This document shows positions 9,111 through 20,400 of a stretch of DNA of 64,000 bases, in pieces. The translations under genes were made by a program, and so were the position numbers. How positions within the stretch are numbered: the stretch's first letter is position 1; each line of letters starts with the position of its first letter. The DNA comes from JAJFJD01 sp965228695. GTDB taxonomy: Bacteria > Pseudomonadota > Alphaproteobacteria > UBA8366. Below the pieces are notes generated by a model, which made no database searches, was not told the origin of the DNA, and saw only the letters and a list, made by a program, of their open reading frames with translations. The DNA lies in the NCBI GenBank assembly GCA_965228695.1, contig CBDDIB010000002.1:930001-994000 (forward strand). The letters are read 5' to 3'.

Positions 9111-9145
9111 CTGCCTCTGAATAATTTCAATCGCGTCACAGGGTT
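9102..9145 (+). repeat. Left copy of a degenerate tRNA-end repeat (possible attachment-site relic)
   Basis: This segment is the last nine bases of the tRNA (GCTCCACCA), a 13-base spacer and a 22-base box at 9124-9145. A counterpart at 28595-28638 has the same layout: 8 of 9 bases match in the first box, 18 of 22 in the second, with the same 13-base spacing. The two copies bracket the exported-protein block. Spacer bases are not conserved and no integrase gene is visible, so this is only a candidate. Confidence 0.35.
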
Positions 9146-9284
9146 CGTTCCCCGCGGCAGTTTCGGTGTCCATGCCGTCCAAAGAGCTGCATGGGCGGGT
9201 GCGGTCTGTCGCTGGGACAGATATTTGGTGCCTGATTTTATAATTGATGCGCTGATATCGTAGATCGCGTGCTTGGCGCGCGTT

Positions 9285-10118
9285 TCACTCGCCTAGCCGG
9301 AGAACGCCTGATACGCGCTCGGTGACATTGGCGTCCTTGCCTTTGGCTACGATCACGGCTTTCAAGAAAGCCGACGCCGTGGTTTTCCCGCCGACATTTA
9401 CAGGGGCGACGACGACACGCCAGCCGTCCTGATTCAAACGCCAGGTCCGTATCGGACGGCCCTCTTGCGATCTGGGCGACGGCGATCGCCGAAGCGCGAT
9501 CCGTTCGCCATCGCGCAGCCGTTCGGTGAAAAAGGCGAAGGCGTAATATTCGCCCGGCGCCGGCGGTTTGCGGCCAGCTGGATCGAGACGAATTGCATTT
9601 CGTTCGGCGAACTCCGCCAGCGCTGCGAAACTCGAGTCCGCCGAGAGCAAGTCGAGATGCAGTTTGTTCGACGGCACCAGCGCGAATAAGGGCCGGACCG
9701 CAATCGCCGGCGCGTAGCCGGGCAGCACGGACGCGTGTCGCACGACGACGGTTCGGCCGGCCTGGGTATAGTCCGCGACGAAAGTGATCCGATAGCGCCG
9801 TCCGGCGGATCCCACGAATTGTAAATATGCGCCGAGCGTCGTCGTTTTGGGCCAGACGGGATTGGGATCGCGCGCGATCAGCTGGAACCGGTGCAAGGTG
9901 AGTGTCGGATCGCGGAATTTCGCCTCGTTCAGCGCCTGTATCGCCGGTTCCTCGAACACCACCGAGCGGATTGCTTTTCGGCCGCTCAGCATTGCCGCGC
10001 CCGCTGAGATGATCGCGGAGTCGGCCGGCGTCAGTTTGGCGGGTTGTCCAGCAGACAGCGGACCGGGTACTGCACCGGCCAACAGCGCGGCAACGGCTAT
10101 GGCGAGAATCCGGTACAT
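9285..10118 (-). CDS. Exported protein of unknown function, downstream partner of the 731-residue protein
   Basis: 277 residues. A signal peptide covers about residues 1-23 (hydrophobic IAVAALLAGAV, then LSAG). The mature part looks like a mixed alpha/beta soluble domain with repeated short strands (RYRITFVADYTQAG, WRVVVAPVNVGGK); no cysteines are obvious and no family is recognised. It starts seven bases after the stop of the 731-residue gene, has no good ribosome site of its own, and is probably translated by coupling. It belongs to the same leftward transcript and, by context, to the exported-protein block. Confidence 0.75.
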   Translation of the reverse strand: MYRILAIAVAALLAGAVPGPLSAGQPAKLTPADSAIISAGAAMLSGRKAIRSVVFEEPAIQALNEAKFRDPTLTLHRFQLIARDPNPVWPKTTTLGAYLQFVGSAGRRYRITFVADYTQAGRTVVVRHASVLPGYAPAIAVRPLFALVPSNKLHLDLLSADSSFAALAEFAERNAIRLDPAGRKPPAPGEYYAFAFFTERLRDGERIALRRSPSPRSQEGRPIRTWRLNQDGWRVVVAPVNVGGKTTASAFLKAVIVAKGKDANVTERVSGVLRLGE

Positions 10119-10125
10119 GCGCGCC

Positions 10126-12321
10126 CTATCGGGCCGCCGCTTTCGGCGAACTATTTTTCTTGTCGTCGCCGAACATCACGCCCTGGACGAAAGGGCTGTA
10201 TTCGCTTTCGGCAAGCTCGCCGACGGATTCCTCGGCAACCGCCATGCCGACCTCCCAGTTGCGCTTCGACTGCGCCGCTTCGACGGCTTGCGCGCGGGCC
10301 CGCATGATCGTGTTGCGCCGATCCAGCAGTGTGCTTGCCGCGGTGTCGATTTGGCGCTCTACCGCTTCCCGGCTGCTTTGCAAGGCCTCTCGAAGCGCCC
10401 GGGTTTCGCGGGCCGCGGCTTGCCGCAGCGTCATCTTTCCCTCGTTGGCGGCGCCCAACTCGGCGGCGGCCTTGGCGCGTTCCCGCATGCTCATTCGGTC
10501 GAGGTTTTCGCCGATTTCGCGGGCGCGGGCCAGTTTCTCGGCCATTTCCCGTTGCCCCGGTGCCGCCGCGTCCTTGGCCGCTTGCGCGGACCGCTCGAAC
10601 GTTTCCTGCGCATGCCGCAGGCGGCGGGCGGATTGCTCGCCGATTTCCTGGATGGAGTCTTTCGCGGCCTGCATCGCCTCGGTCACCGGCTTCTCCAGAA
10701 ATTCACCGGCCTTGCCCAAGGCTTTTCCGGTAGCATGGAACATTCCGTCAAAGGCCATGTTGACCGCCGCGTCCTGTAGGCCCGCCCCGAGCGGGCCGGC
10801 GACCGGCCCGGAGAACATGGCTTGGTTTCCGGCCGCGTCTTTTTTGTCCTTGTCCCTCGCGTAGCCTTCGACGATCGCGCGGTTCGTCGCCTCCTGCGAC
10901 ATTCCCTTCACGAAAACGGCGCCGGCGGCGGCAAACGGTCCCCAGGTGACGCCGATATAGACCTCGCCGCCGAAGGCAACCACCTCGGTTGCGACGCCGG
11001 CCGGTTTATTGAGCCACCAGGACGTATTGTAATCGCTTTGGCTTTCCGCCAGGTCGCGCGTCATGCGCTCCTTGAGTTCATCCAATGTGGCGGCATTCCC
11101 GTCGATCACGAATACATCCACCGGTTTGCCGTCGGGACCGGGGATCGTCCTGTGAACGACACCGGTCGGCGGAGGCCCCGGCGGCAATACGGTAATCGTC
11201 GGCACGCTCTCCGGAGCCGCCGATGGATCGGGATCGGGGGTCGCGCTCGATTCCGCCGAGCCGGGCGCGCTCGTCACGGGCGGGGTGAGCGCCGCCGCGT
11301 CGACGGGTTGCCCGGATTCGGTATCGGTGGTCGGCGGGGTCGCACCCGCCGACTCCGTTCCGCCCGGCGTTGTCGGGTCGGTTGGAACCGTGGTCGCGGG
11401 TGGCTGACCGGTTTCCGGGCCGGATGGCGGCGTCGGCGCGTCGTTGGGATCGGCCGGTTTGCCGTCCGGGCCAAGTGTGGTGACCTCGGTCGTCCCGCCG
11501 GGATCGGCCGGTGGCCCGGCCTCCGTATCCCCAGCGTCGGTAGCGGATGTGCCTGTCGTGGGATCCGCCGGACCGGCGGGTTTGCCGTCGGGGCCGAGCG
11601 TCGTGACCTCGGTCGTTCCGGCGGAATTGGTCGGTTGCCCGGTTTCTGTGCCGGTGGTGCCCGTCGTGTTTCCGGTCGAGGCGTCGGAGTCGGTGGTGGC
11701 CGTCTGGTTTTCCGAGTTCTCGGGTTTCGCGGCCATCTCGCCGGGGGCCGGCGGGGCCGCGGGGGGCGCGATGGGCGGGCGTGTCGTTTCGGGCATTTGG
11801 TCGGGCCAGACCGGGAAAAGCGGTTTCAGCGGCGGGGGCGGCGGCGGATTGTCGATATCGACGGCCGAGGTCCTTGTCGTCGGTCCGTCGGCCGGATCCG
11901 CATAGGGCGGGTCGCCGGCGGCCGGCGGTTTCCGGGTGGCTTCCCGGGCCGCGCGGTCGCGCTCCTCGGCTTCGCGCTGACGCCGGATAATCTCGCCAAG
12001 CGATTGGATCGTGCCTTGCAGGCTGCCGGAATTGGACGTGCCCCCGGTGCTCGGATTCGACAGGACGCGCGGCGCAGTATTGCCGACCCGTCCGCGCAGG
12101 CGGTCTTGGCTGCGCGTGCGCTGGTCGAGGGCTTCGCGCTGACGCACCCGCGCCCGTTCGAGTTCGCGCAGCCGCTCGGCCTCCCGGGCCGCGTTATCGT
12201 TGTTGTTGGGATGGGGATGATCTTCGGATTTGCCGCAGCAGCCGTTTGCCGCAACCTGGAACGCTGACGCGGTGAGCGCGCCTATTATGAGTAAGAGACC
12301 GATGAGAACCCGTGCCGCCAT
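10126..12321 (-). CDS. Large exported Pro/Thr-rich coiled-coil protein, unknown function
   Basis: 731 residues behind a strong GGGGAGG site. Order: signal peptide (about 1-25); a short cysteine/histidine patch NGCCGKSEDHPHP; a charged helix rich in Arg and Glu (residues 40-75); a long low-complexity Pro/Thr/Gly/Ser stretch (about 180-390) that includes two copies of TEVTTLGPDGKPA 41 residues apart and a third related GPDGKP; a small globular part with VDVFVIDGNAATLDELKERM and the hydrophobic VYIGVTWGPFAAAGAVF; and a C-terminal 230-residue Ala/Glu/Arg coiled coil. The architecture (exported, extended linker, coiled coil) resembles surface or stalk proteins. It is divergent from the csgG-giant operon across 272 bases, so it probably belongs to the same system. 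Confidence 0.8.
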   Translation of the reverse strand: MAARVLIGLLLIIGALTASAFQVAANGCCGKSEDHPHPNNNDNAAREAERLRELERARVRQREALDQRTRSQDRLRGRVGNTAPRVLSNPSTGGTSNSGSLQGTIQSLGEIIRRQREAEERDRAAREATRKPPAAGDPPYADPADGPTTRTSAVDIDNPPPPPPLKPLFPVWPDQMPETTRPPIAPPAAPPAPGEMAAKPENSENQTATTDSDASTGNTTGTTGTETGQPTNSAGTTEVTTLGPDGKPAGPADPTTGTSATDAGDTEAGPPADPGGTTEVTTLGPDGKPADPNDAPTPPSGPETGQPPATTVPTDPTTPGGTESAGATPPTTDTESGQPVDAAALTPPVTSAPGSAESSATPDPDPSAAPESVPTITVLPPGPPPTGVVHRTIPGPDGKPVDVFVIDGNAATLDELKERMTRDLAESQSDYNTSWWLNKPAGVATEVVAFGGEVYIGVTWGPFAAAGAVFVKGMSQEATNRAIVEGYARDKDKKDAAGNQAMFSGPVAGPLGAGLQDAAVNMAFDGMFHATGKALGKAGEFLEKPVTEAMQAAKDSIQEIGEQSARRLRHAQETFERSAQAAKDAAAPGQREMAEKLARAREIGENLDRMSMRERAKAAAELGAANEGKMTLRQAAARETRALREALQSSREAVERQIDTAASTLLDRRNTIMRARAQAVEAAQSKRNWEVGMAVAEESVGELAESEYSPFVQGVMFGDDKKNSSPKAAAR
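11452..11617. repeat. Direct repeat inside the 731-residue protein gene, 123-base period
   Basis: Two 43-base copies (11452-11494 and 11575-11617) are nearly identical in DNA and encode the repeated motif TEVTTLGPDGKPA on the minus strand. The period is 41 codons. A third, weaker copy of GPDGKP lies closer to the C-terminus. Such repeats in a low-complexity linker can change copy number by slippage or recombination. Confidence 0.75.
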
Positions 12322-12593
12322 CTTCCTCCCCTGTTATTCGGCATTATCGAAGGCAGTGACGGATCAAGACATGATGCGGGGCGTGCCGGACGAAGTCAAT
12401 TAGCCCCGACGGGCATCCGGTCAGGGGTCAATGTTCAAAAGAGGGAGATATGGTTATCTGGATACCGTCGCTTGCCTATCCTATGAGGTTGTACGGAAGC
12501 GCGGCTTTACGGCTTCGGGATTTCCCCGCAATATGACGGTAGCGGTGGGACCAAGTTTACTGAATGCTGTTCATTGCGGGCTGGAGGAATTTT
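12322..12593. promoter_or_regulatory. Divergent intergenic region between the two arms of the exported-protein block
   Basis: 272 bases separate the leftward 731-residue gene from the rightward 191-residue gene. It must contain both promoters. It is visibly less GC-rich than its flanks, but I could not pick confident -35/-10 pairs. Open frames crossing it have no ribosome site or family match. Confidence 0.5.
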
Positions 12594-13169
12594 ATGCCCC
12601 GGATTTGGTCTATTGTCGCCGTTTCAGGTTTGCTTGCCGCTTTCGTGTTTGCCGGTCCGGCACCGGTTCAGGCGAGCGACAAAAAAGAAAAATCCAGTTC
12701 GGAACGCCGGCACGATCGGGCGCGAATATTGCGCGAGCGCTCGACCGACGCGTCACGCTCTCGGACCGGGTACCCGTCGGTCGATGGGCAGATCACGACC
12801 ACCGATCCCGATACCTATTATGTACTCAGCCTTCAGATCGAGCGGTTGGCGGGCATGATCCATGCGCTGCGGCGCGCGGAAGCACAGCGGAAGTCGGCCC
12901 CGGCCGGTTTGGGCGGCCTGCCGCACTCGCCGGTCACGACGCCGCTGCTGGACGTTAAGTCCGTCTATGGTCCGGAGGGACCGACCGAAAAGTCCGTCCG
13001 TCTGCTGTTGGAATACCGGCTCATGATCGCCGGAAATCCACGCCTGAAGATCGGCAAGGTTGCCGATGACGGCGATGCGATCGTGGCGCAGGTCGTTACG
13101 GTGGATGGGTCGATCGTCGAGGAGTACCGCGTGTTAAAGCAAACCGGCGTTTGGCAACCGGTCCGGTAA
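12594..13169 (+). CDS. Small exported protein of unknown function, first gene of the csgG-giant operon
   Basis: 191 residues from the ATG at 12594, chosen because GGAGG lies six bases before it; an in-frame ATG ten codons earlier lacks this. The signal peptide runs to about residue 28 (GLLAAFVFAGPAPVQAS). A lysine-rich linker follows, then a helical stretch YYVLSLQIERLAGMIHALRRAEAQ and a C-terminal beta-rich part ending KIGKVADDGDAIVAQVV...VLKQTGVWQPVR. No domain recognised. The next gene begins 59 bases later, so it is probably co-transcribed with the CsgG-like gene. Confidence 0.75.
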   Translation: MPRIWSIVAVSGLLAAFVFAGPAPVQASDKKEKSSSERRHDRARILRERSTDASRSRTGYPSVDGQITTTDPDTYYVLSLQIERLAGMIHALRRAEAQRKSAPAGLGGLPHSPVTTPLLDVKSVYGPEGPTEKSVRLLLEYRLMIAGNPRLKIGKVADDGDAIVAQVVTVDGSIVEEYRVLKQTGVWQPVR

Positions 13170-13228
13170 CGGAGTGTTAGCGCGCTAATTGGCCTAAAGC
13201 GGATACACCGCTGAAAAAGGGGACGAAA

Positions 13229-14386
13229 ATGATGGGAATCCAGGAAACGAACAAGTTTCGGCGGGCAATTTTTGTAGTTGCCGCTATCACGGCGGGATCG
13301 TTCAGCATCGCTGCTTGCCAAACGACCGAGCAAGCCGCGACCGGCGCATCGACCCAAGCGGCGGCCCAACCCGTCGCGCAAGCGGCGCAACCTGCGCAGG
13401 CGGCACCCGCCGCGAAGCCGGCTGTGCAGCAGGCATCGGCGGCGTCCGGCGGCGAGAAAGTCACGCCGCCGGGGACCGGAATCCTTACCGGCCCCATTCC
13501 AGAAGTCCATGGGCCGAAGCGCACCGTGGCGGTTGGCAAATTCAGCGCGACGGGTGCCTTCACGTCGAAATACGGCAGCTGGGATATCGGCGGTGGTCTC
13601 GCGGCGATGCTCACCTCGGCCCTCGTCGAGTCGCAGCGCTTCAATGTGGTCGAGCGGGCCCAGGTGCAGCAGATCCTAACCGAACAGCAGCTCAAGGGCA
13701 GTGGCGTCGTCAGCAAGACGACCGGACCGGACCTCGGCAATCTTACGGGTGTGCAGTATTTCATTTACGGTGCGGTGACCGAATTCGGCGTCGATGACGA
13801 AGGCGGCGGATTCGGTGTCGGCGCGGCCGCGGGCGGCGTTCTGGGCGGGTTGCTCAGCGGCGCCCTCTCGCATGAATCCGCGTCCGGCAAAATCGCCATG
13901 GACGTCCGCGTCGTGGACGCGACGACGGGCCGTGTCCTGGAGGTACAACGTGTCGAGGAACCGATTGAATCGTCGGGAATCGATTTGTCCGTCGGCTATA
14001 GCGGGCTGAGCATGGGCGGCAACAAGTTCTGGAAGACCCCATTGGGTGAAGCCAGCCGCCGCGCGCTGACGCGGGCGGTGCAGAATATCGCGCGGCAGGC
14101 CGACGGCAAACCTTGGGCGGGGCAGGTCGTCGATTATGATGGCGGCGTGGTGTTCATCAACGCGGGTGGACGCAGCGGGATCAAGGCCGGTGATTCCTTC
14201 ATGGTCGAGCGGATCGTGAAGAAACTCACCGATCCCGCTACCGGCGAGGTGCTGTCCTTGCGCAAGGCGCCGCTCGGCCTGGTCAAAGTCGAAACGGTCG
14301 AGCCGAAGATTTCAATGGGCAAGTTCACGGCGATCGACGTGAACCCGCCGAAACGCGGCGATCTCGTGCTGACCGTGAGCAAATAG
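13229..14386 (+). CDS. CsgG-domain outer-membrane lipoprotein (curli-secretion/HfaB/FlgT-like)
   Basis: 385 residues. A lipoprotein signal with lipobox IAAC places the lipidated cysteine at residue 30; Gln at +2 favours the outer membrane. Residues 31-75 are an Ala/Gln/Pro linker. A CsgG domain follows (about 95-290): TVAVGKFSATGAF, DIGGGLAAMLTSALVES, FNVVERAQVQQILTEQQL, and a glycine-rich segment GFGVGAAAGGVLGGLLSGAL where CsgG proteins insert into the membrane. The C-terminal part (GGVVFINAGGRSGIKAGDSFMV onward) resembles the FlgT/CsgG-associated beta domain. CsgG and HfaB form outer-membrane pores exporting curli or holdfast-anchor proteins. The next gene, 35 bases on, encodes a giant exported protein, so this lipoprotein may export or anchor it. 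A fossil copy of its 3' end lies at 21338-21430. Confidence 0.88.
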   Translation: MMGIQETNKFRRAIFVVAAITAGSFSIAACQTTEQAATGASTQAAAQPVAQAAQPAQAAPAAKPAVQQASAASGGEKVTPPGTGILTGPIPEVHGPKRTVAVGKFSATGAFTSKYGSWDIGGGLAAMLTSALVESQRFNVVERAQVQQILTEQQLKGSGVVSKTTGPDLGNLTGVQYFIYGAVTEFGVDDEGGGFGVGAAAGGVLGGLLSGALSHESASGKIAMDVRVVDATTGRVLEVQRVEEPIESSGIDLSVGYSGLSMGGNKFWKTPLGEASRRALTRAVQNIARQADGKPWAGQVVDYDGGVVFINAGGRSGIKAGDSFMVERIVKKLTDPATGEVLSLRKAPLGLVKVETVEPKISMGKFTAIDVNPPKRGDLVLTVSK

Positions 14387-14421
14387 CGGCGTCGGGATCG
14401 TTAAGCCGAGAGGGCATTACG

Positions 14422-17400
14422 ATGCGGGCATTCGGGTTTACGGGCCGCACCTTCGCGTTGGCCCTGGCGTGCCTGTTGGGTACGGTCGCGGACCTCGAAG
14501 CCCAGATGGAAGAGGTTTCACCGGGGGTCTTCTGTTCCTCCAGCCCGTCGGGCGAACAGCGGCATTGCGTGGATTTGCGCCTGCCGTCGGCCAGGACCAT
14601 GGGCGCCCCGACCGTCGAGGAAGACAAGCCCGCGCCGCCGCCTGCGCCGAGCGCCCCCGCCGTAAGCGCCCCGGCGCCGGTCCCCGCGGTGGAGACGAAA
14701 AAGGAAGAGGCGCCGCCGGCCCCCGCCGCGCCGTCGGCCCCTGCCGCGGCAAGCACAAGTGGTTCGCCCGCTGTCGAACAGCAAAGCACGCCCGCCACGG
14801 CCGACAGTTTCCCGGACGACGCTGCGAAAAAGGCGGCGCGCGAGGCCGAACAGCGTCTGATCCATCAGCAGGGGAAGGAAGCGCTGCAGCGCTCGCGTCA
14901 GCGCGTTCGCGGACGTCCCGGCCATCAGAGCGTCGAACCGATCACCGGTGACCCCAAGGCCACGCCACAGCCCGGCGGCCCCGACTACAACGCGATCAAC
15001 AGCACGGCCAATGCGGTCGGCCGGATTATCAATGAGGGCGGGGACAACACCTTGGCGCCGCCGGAAAATGCACCATTTTGCGTGGCCGGCGACATCGCGA
15101 CGGCGCTACAGCGCGACCTGGACAAAAACCGGAAGGAGATCGACCGGCGGTTCAGGGCGCGCGAGGACATGCTGCGCCGCGAGCGGGACAACGCGGAGAA
15201 AGACAAGAAGAAAGTCGAGAAAGACAAGCAGCTCGACAAGAAGGTCAAGGGCCGCAAGCAGGCGAAGCGCGAAAAGAAGAAGCTCAAAGACAAACGCGAT
15301 AAGCTCGGCAAGGATCGGGATAAGCTGCTCGAGGAAAACGACAATCTCGAAGCGGACAAGGAGCGGATTGAGAAGGAACGCAAGGACCTCAACAAGAAAA
15401 TGCGAGAGGCCCGTAGGGGTGACCCCAACTGCCGCGGTCCGGCCTGTCGCAAGATCCGCGGTCAGTTGGAGGAAAACAGCCGGCAACGCGTGAAGAACAT
15501 CAAGCAGACCGGCAAGTTCCAGCAGAAATGGGAACGCCAGCGGCGCGCGGAGCGCAATTTTGCGCGCGAGGAAGCCAAGTTCGAGGAAAAGCTGGACAAA
15601 GGCTTCGGGCAAACGAGGGAACAATGGAGAGCCCGCATGCTCCGTAAGAAGGCGGGCGTATATAGAAATGAGTTTACCCGCCTCACGAGCCGACGCGATG
15701 CACTCAAGAAAAAGGTCCCCCGTTCCAACGCGGAATCCGAGGAACTTCGTGGACTCCAACGTGCCGTCGACGGCTTAACCAAGAAATACGGTAGCCCGAC
15801 GGACGGTCTCGGCTCGAAATTCGACCAGCAGGCGAACGAGATCGAGAAAAAGTTGGCGGCCGATGGAACGACGTCGATCGACGAAGCGGTGGGGTTGGAC
15901 GCCGACAAGATCGACAAACGAGTCAAAGCGCTGGATAGCGCGGTCCAGGACATGCGGCGGACGCGGGAAAGCCTGCGCGATCCGTCGAAGGCGCCGGATC
16001 CCAAGAAAACCGAGAAGGCGATCCGGGATCACGATAAGGCGCAAAAAGACGTGAATCGGTTGCAAAAGGAGTTCGATAAGGCGCTCAAGAAACAGCCGAT
16101 CCGGCATCCGCCGGTAGATCCGGAGGATATCAAAAAAGCCAAGGCGGAATTAGAGAAGCTGAAGAAGAGCGGTGCAAGCTATCGCGAGGTCCAGGACGCC
16201 CGCCAGGAAGTGGAAAACCTGAACCGAGCGGATGCGCGGCATCGCCGGGAAACGGCCCGGAACGAAAATCGGGTCAGGGAAAGTGTCGGTAAACAGCTCG
16301 ACGCCGCGCGCGAGCGCGAAGCTAATCTTCGCGGTCAGGCGGATGCTGGGCGCGCGCAGAAATTCGTCGACGGTTATAACCGCGAAATCCGCGACATCAC
16401 GGGCAAGGACGGCAAGATCGACGTAGCCAAAGTTGATGCCAAGGCGCGCCGGATCGACCGGAATCTCGCCGGCGTTTCCGGCGCCAACGCGGAAATCGGC
16501 AAACTCAACGGGGTTCGTCGAAACCTGATGCCTGGCCAGGGAGGCGCGCCGTCCGCCGCCGAGCGGTTGGGGCTCAGCAAGAAAGCCGTCAAAGACCGCC
16601 TCGACACGGTGAACAAGAAGCTCGCCAGCGTAAGGCGCGAACGGGACCGGTATTCAAAGGCGCTGACCAAGGCGGGATTCAAGAGCAACGTCAAAACCGG
16701 CGAACAATGCGTCGTCACCGCGGCGACGACGCCATTCGCCTGGGCCTATGTCCAGGGTTCGAGGGCAGCCGCCAAAAGGAATGAACCCGGGCGCGGCAAA
16801 AAGCAGGTCGCGTCGGCGCCGCCGGCGCGCGGCACCGCCTCGCCGGCGGCGGGACAGCGCGCAAAGAACGCCAGTCAGGCGCAGATGGCGAAACAGGCGG
16901 AACAGGCAAAACAGGCGCAGCAATACAAGGCGCCGGGATGTTCCGCCGGCGCGCCGGCACAGACCACCTGCACGCGATCGCGGAACGCCCTGAAGCTGGC
17001 CGCCCTCGACAGGATATTCGGCGGCGAATCCGCGGCGGTAAAAAGGGCGGCAAGGCCGAAACCGGTTGCCTCGGCACCGCTCGAACTCATACCAGCGTGG
17101 CAACGGGACTTGGCCGCAGGCGTGATCGGCGCTGGCGGTTCGGCAGCGTTGCGGCAAGCCGCGCTGGAAGACCGGTTGCAGGCAGCCTTGGGCGGAGTAA
17201 CGGAGCGGCGGAATACCGCTAAACAGGCGGGCTCCGCCGCGCGCCAGGCTCAACGCGAGGCGGATAAAGCGAAAGAGGACATCAAGAAAGCCCGCATTCG
17301 GGCGCAAGAGACGCGCCAAAGCGCGGCTCAAGGGCAGCCTGGCACCGCTAATCTGACCACGGAATATAAGAAGCTTGCCGTCGCTGGCGCGAAGCGGGCG

Positions 17401-20400
17401 CGCGAACTCCACGCGAAAGCGAAAGCTTTGCGGGACGCGGCAGCCCGCAATCGCGCCGCCGCCGCGCGGTATGAAAAATCCGCCGAAAGCGCGAAGGATA
17501 AATCGACAGCGTCGGCTGCCCGGCAAGCGGCTCTGAGAAACACCGAAGATGCGGTAAGGCGGGAACGTCAGGCTGCGGCCTACGAACGCGATGCGAAGCG
17601 GGAAGAAGCACGCGCGACGGAATATGCGGCGAAATCCACGGGGTTTGAGGGTCGGCAGGCAGCGTTCGACAAACGGGCCCGAGACGCGGAAGCCGAGGTT
17701 GCGCGGCTGGAGGCGGCGGCCGGCCGCAAGCAGGCCGAGGCCGATCGCTTGGAAGCGGAGAGGAAGAAGCGCGACGCCGCGCTGAAGGCGGCGGAAAAAT
17801 CGCTGGAAGCCGTGCAAGCCGAAAAGTTCGCCGATTTGCTCAAGAACACGCCCTCGGCCGACTTTTACAGCAAGATCGATCCGGAAAAACGGCCGGATTG
17901 GCTGCGCCGTAACGTTGCCGGGTGGGACCGTCTGAGCGTTGCCCAGAGAGTCCGAATTCTATCGACCCTCGATTACGCGGAGGCCCGCCGCGCGGCGCTG
18001 GATGTCGCCGCGAGAGTGGATGCCTACATAAAAACCCGTGGCATTACGCCGGAGGGTTTGCAGCGGCGCGCCGATGATATCGCGGCACTGAAGAAGCGTG
18101 TCAAAGAGATCAAGAGTCAGAAAATCCTCACCAAGAGCGATCTCGAAAAAATCGAGGCACTCAAGAAACGGATCGTCACCGAGACGGCGTCACTCGATCG
18201 CGAGGTAAAAACCTTGCTCGGGCTCCGCAAATTGCTGTCGACCGCGACGCTCGAGGCGCAGCGCCGGTTGTGGGCGGTCGAGAAGGACGAGCGCAAGAAA
18301 GAGGTCGAACGGCGTGTCGGTGCGTTCGCGACGGCCAAGGGGTATCTGCAATTGGCACGGGCGGCGGAGAAAGCACGCGAGGCCGCCTTCGCGGCGCGCA
18401 AGCGGGAAATCCAACGCCGGATCCGGAGCTTGACCCAGCTGGGCGACGCCAACGGCGTGAAAGAGCAGAAGCGACAGCTGAAACGGCTCGAAGATGCCCG
18501 CAAGGTCTGGAATAAGCGCGACACCGAAACCATCGAGAAACTCAAGGCAGGCGTTCGCGATTTGCGTCAAATGATTGCCAGCCAATCGGCGATCGACCGG
18601 CTCGGCAGCATTAGTTTCGAGGATGATCTGGTCGACGCCGCAGAAGCCTATCTGCGGAAAAAGGGCAGTATCGCAAAACAGCGCGCGGCGCAGGCGGCCC
18701 GTATCCGGGAGGCAGTATTCGGCTTGGATATCAAAGGCGCGGCATTCAATGCTGCCGAAGCCGTCGGTAAGTCCTTCAGCCGGTTTGCGACCGATCGGGC
18801 GGCGGAAGCGGGCAGCGGACTGGGATTGTTGATCGGCACCGCGAAGGGCATTGCCGGTTTCCTCAAAGTCTTCGTCTGGGAACCGATCGATCTGTGGGGC
18901 GAGCAAAAAGAAAAAAACATGCTGTGGATGGGGTTCCGCTTCAATTTCTTCGGGTCGGAAAACCATGAATTCCTGGAGGCGTTCGGCAAAGATCCGGGCA
19001 AAATGGTGAAAAAGCTATTCTTCGGTCTTGGCAAGAAAGCCTACACATTTTCCCAAGACGTCAAGAAGTTGGGCAAGGCCAAGCAAGAAAGCGATGCGGC
19101 GGCGGCCTTCAAATCATCGTTCAAGGCCACCGAATTCGTCGGCGAGATATTCGTCGATCCGACGCTTCTGGTCTTCGGCGTCGCCAAGGTCGTCGGGCTC
19201 GTGCGCGCGGGCGGCGAGGCCGCTGCCGGTCTTAGGGCCGCCGACAAATTGCTCGATACCGCGCCATCGGCCCGCGCCGTGGAGGAAGCCGCCAAGTCGG
19301 TGGGGAAAATCGATCCGCCGCCGCCGTTGCCGGACACCGTCGGCATTCCGGCCATGCGGGAACTGCCGGCGCCGCCGCCGGTCAGGGAAACGCCGATCCT
19401 CGGCAAGCCGGTCGGCGGAAAGACCGGAGTCGCCCGTCAACTCTTCTGCGAGAACTGCGGCCTGGTGGCGCTCGAGTCGCTTTTGGAGGACTTGGGCATC
19501 GTCGTGACCGAACGCCTGCAGAGAGCCATGCGGGACTTCGCAGCGAACCACGGCCTTCTGACGCCCGGCAAGGGCATGAACGTTTTCGAGCTCCAAGAAT
19601 ACTTGCGCCTCACGGGGATACTGCCGAAGCGGACGCGCGCCAACTTTTTTGAATGGCAGCAGATGCGGCATGCCCTGCAAAACGGCCGCGACGTCATCGC
19701 CAATATCCAGAACGGCAAGGGCGGCTATCATTGGGTCCGGGTCGAAAAGATCGCCCCCGACGCCAACGGCAAGATGTGGGTGTCCTTCGGCGAGGGATTA
19801 CTGCCCAAAGGCCTCTCCAACCGTATCTCGCTCAAGGAATTCGATCGAATCACGCGAATCTATCCGGGCGACGCAGGGGCCGGGCGGAGGCTGCGGTCGC
19901 TCCTCGTCGACTCACCGTCCATTACCCCTGCCGAACGTCTGAAGGCCAGCATCCTGGCGTTGGACAATTTTATGAAGGGCGATCGGGCGCTGCCGCCGAC
20001 GAAACCGTTCCCCGACGTACCATCGCGGCCGCAGCCCCTACCCGATCTTTCTTCGGCGCCGGGCAGTCTGGCGCCGCCCGCGAAGGCGCGCCCGACGATC
20101 GAGCAGCCGAAGGCGCGCCCGACGATCGAGCAACCGAAAACGACGGGTCCGGTCGCCGGCGGCAATGCTTCCACCCCGCCTCCGATCCGGCACGGTCCGG
20201 GCGATACGCCGGTGCTGAAGGGCCCGAAAACGGCCCAATCGTCGCCCGGCGCGCCGGGCAAAGGGGCCGCGCCGTCCACGAGAGAAGCGGCGGTGCCAAA
20301 AGTCACGGTCGAGATGCGGCCATTCGATATCACGCTCGTCGCGCCCGACGGGAGCAAGATCACCTTGGCGCTCGGCAAAGAGCTTGGGACGGGCGCCTTC

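Noticed and set aside
10822..12267. 481-codon plus-strand open frame
   Set aside because: Antisense to the 731-residue gene, which has a signal peptide and strong ribosome site.
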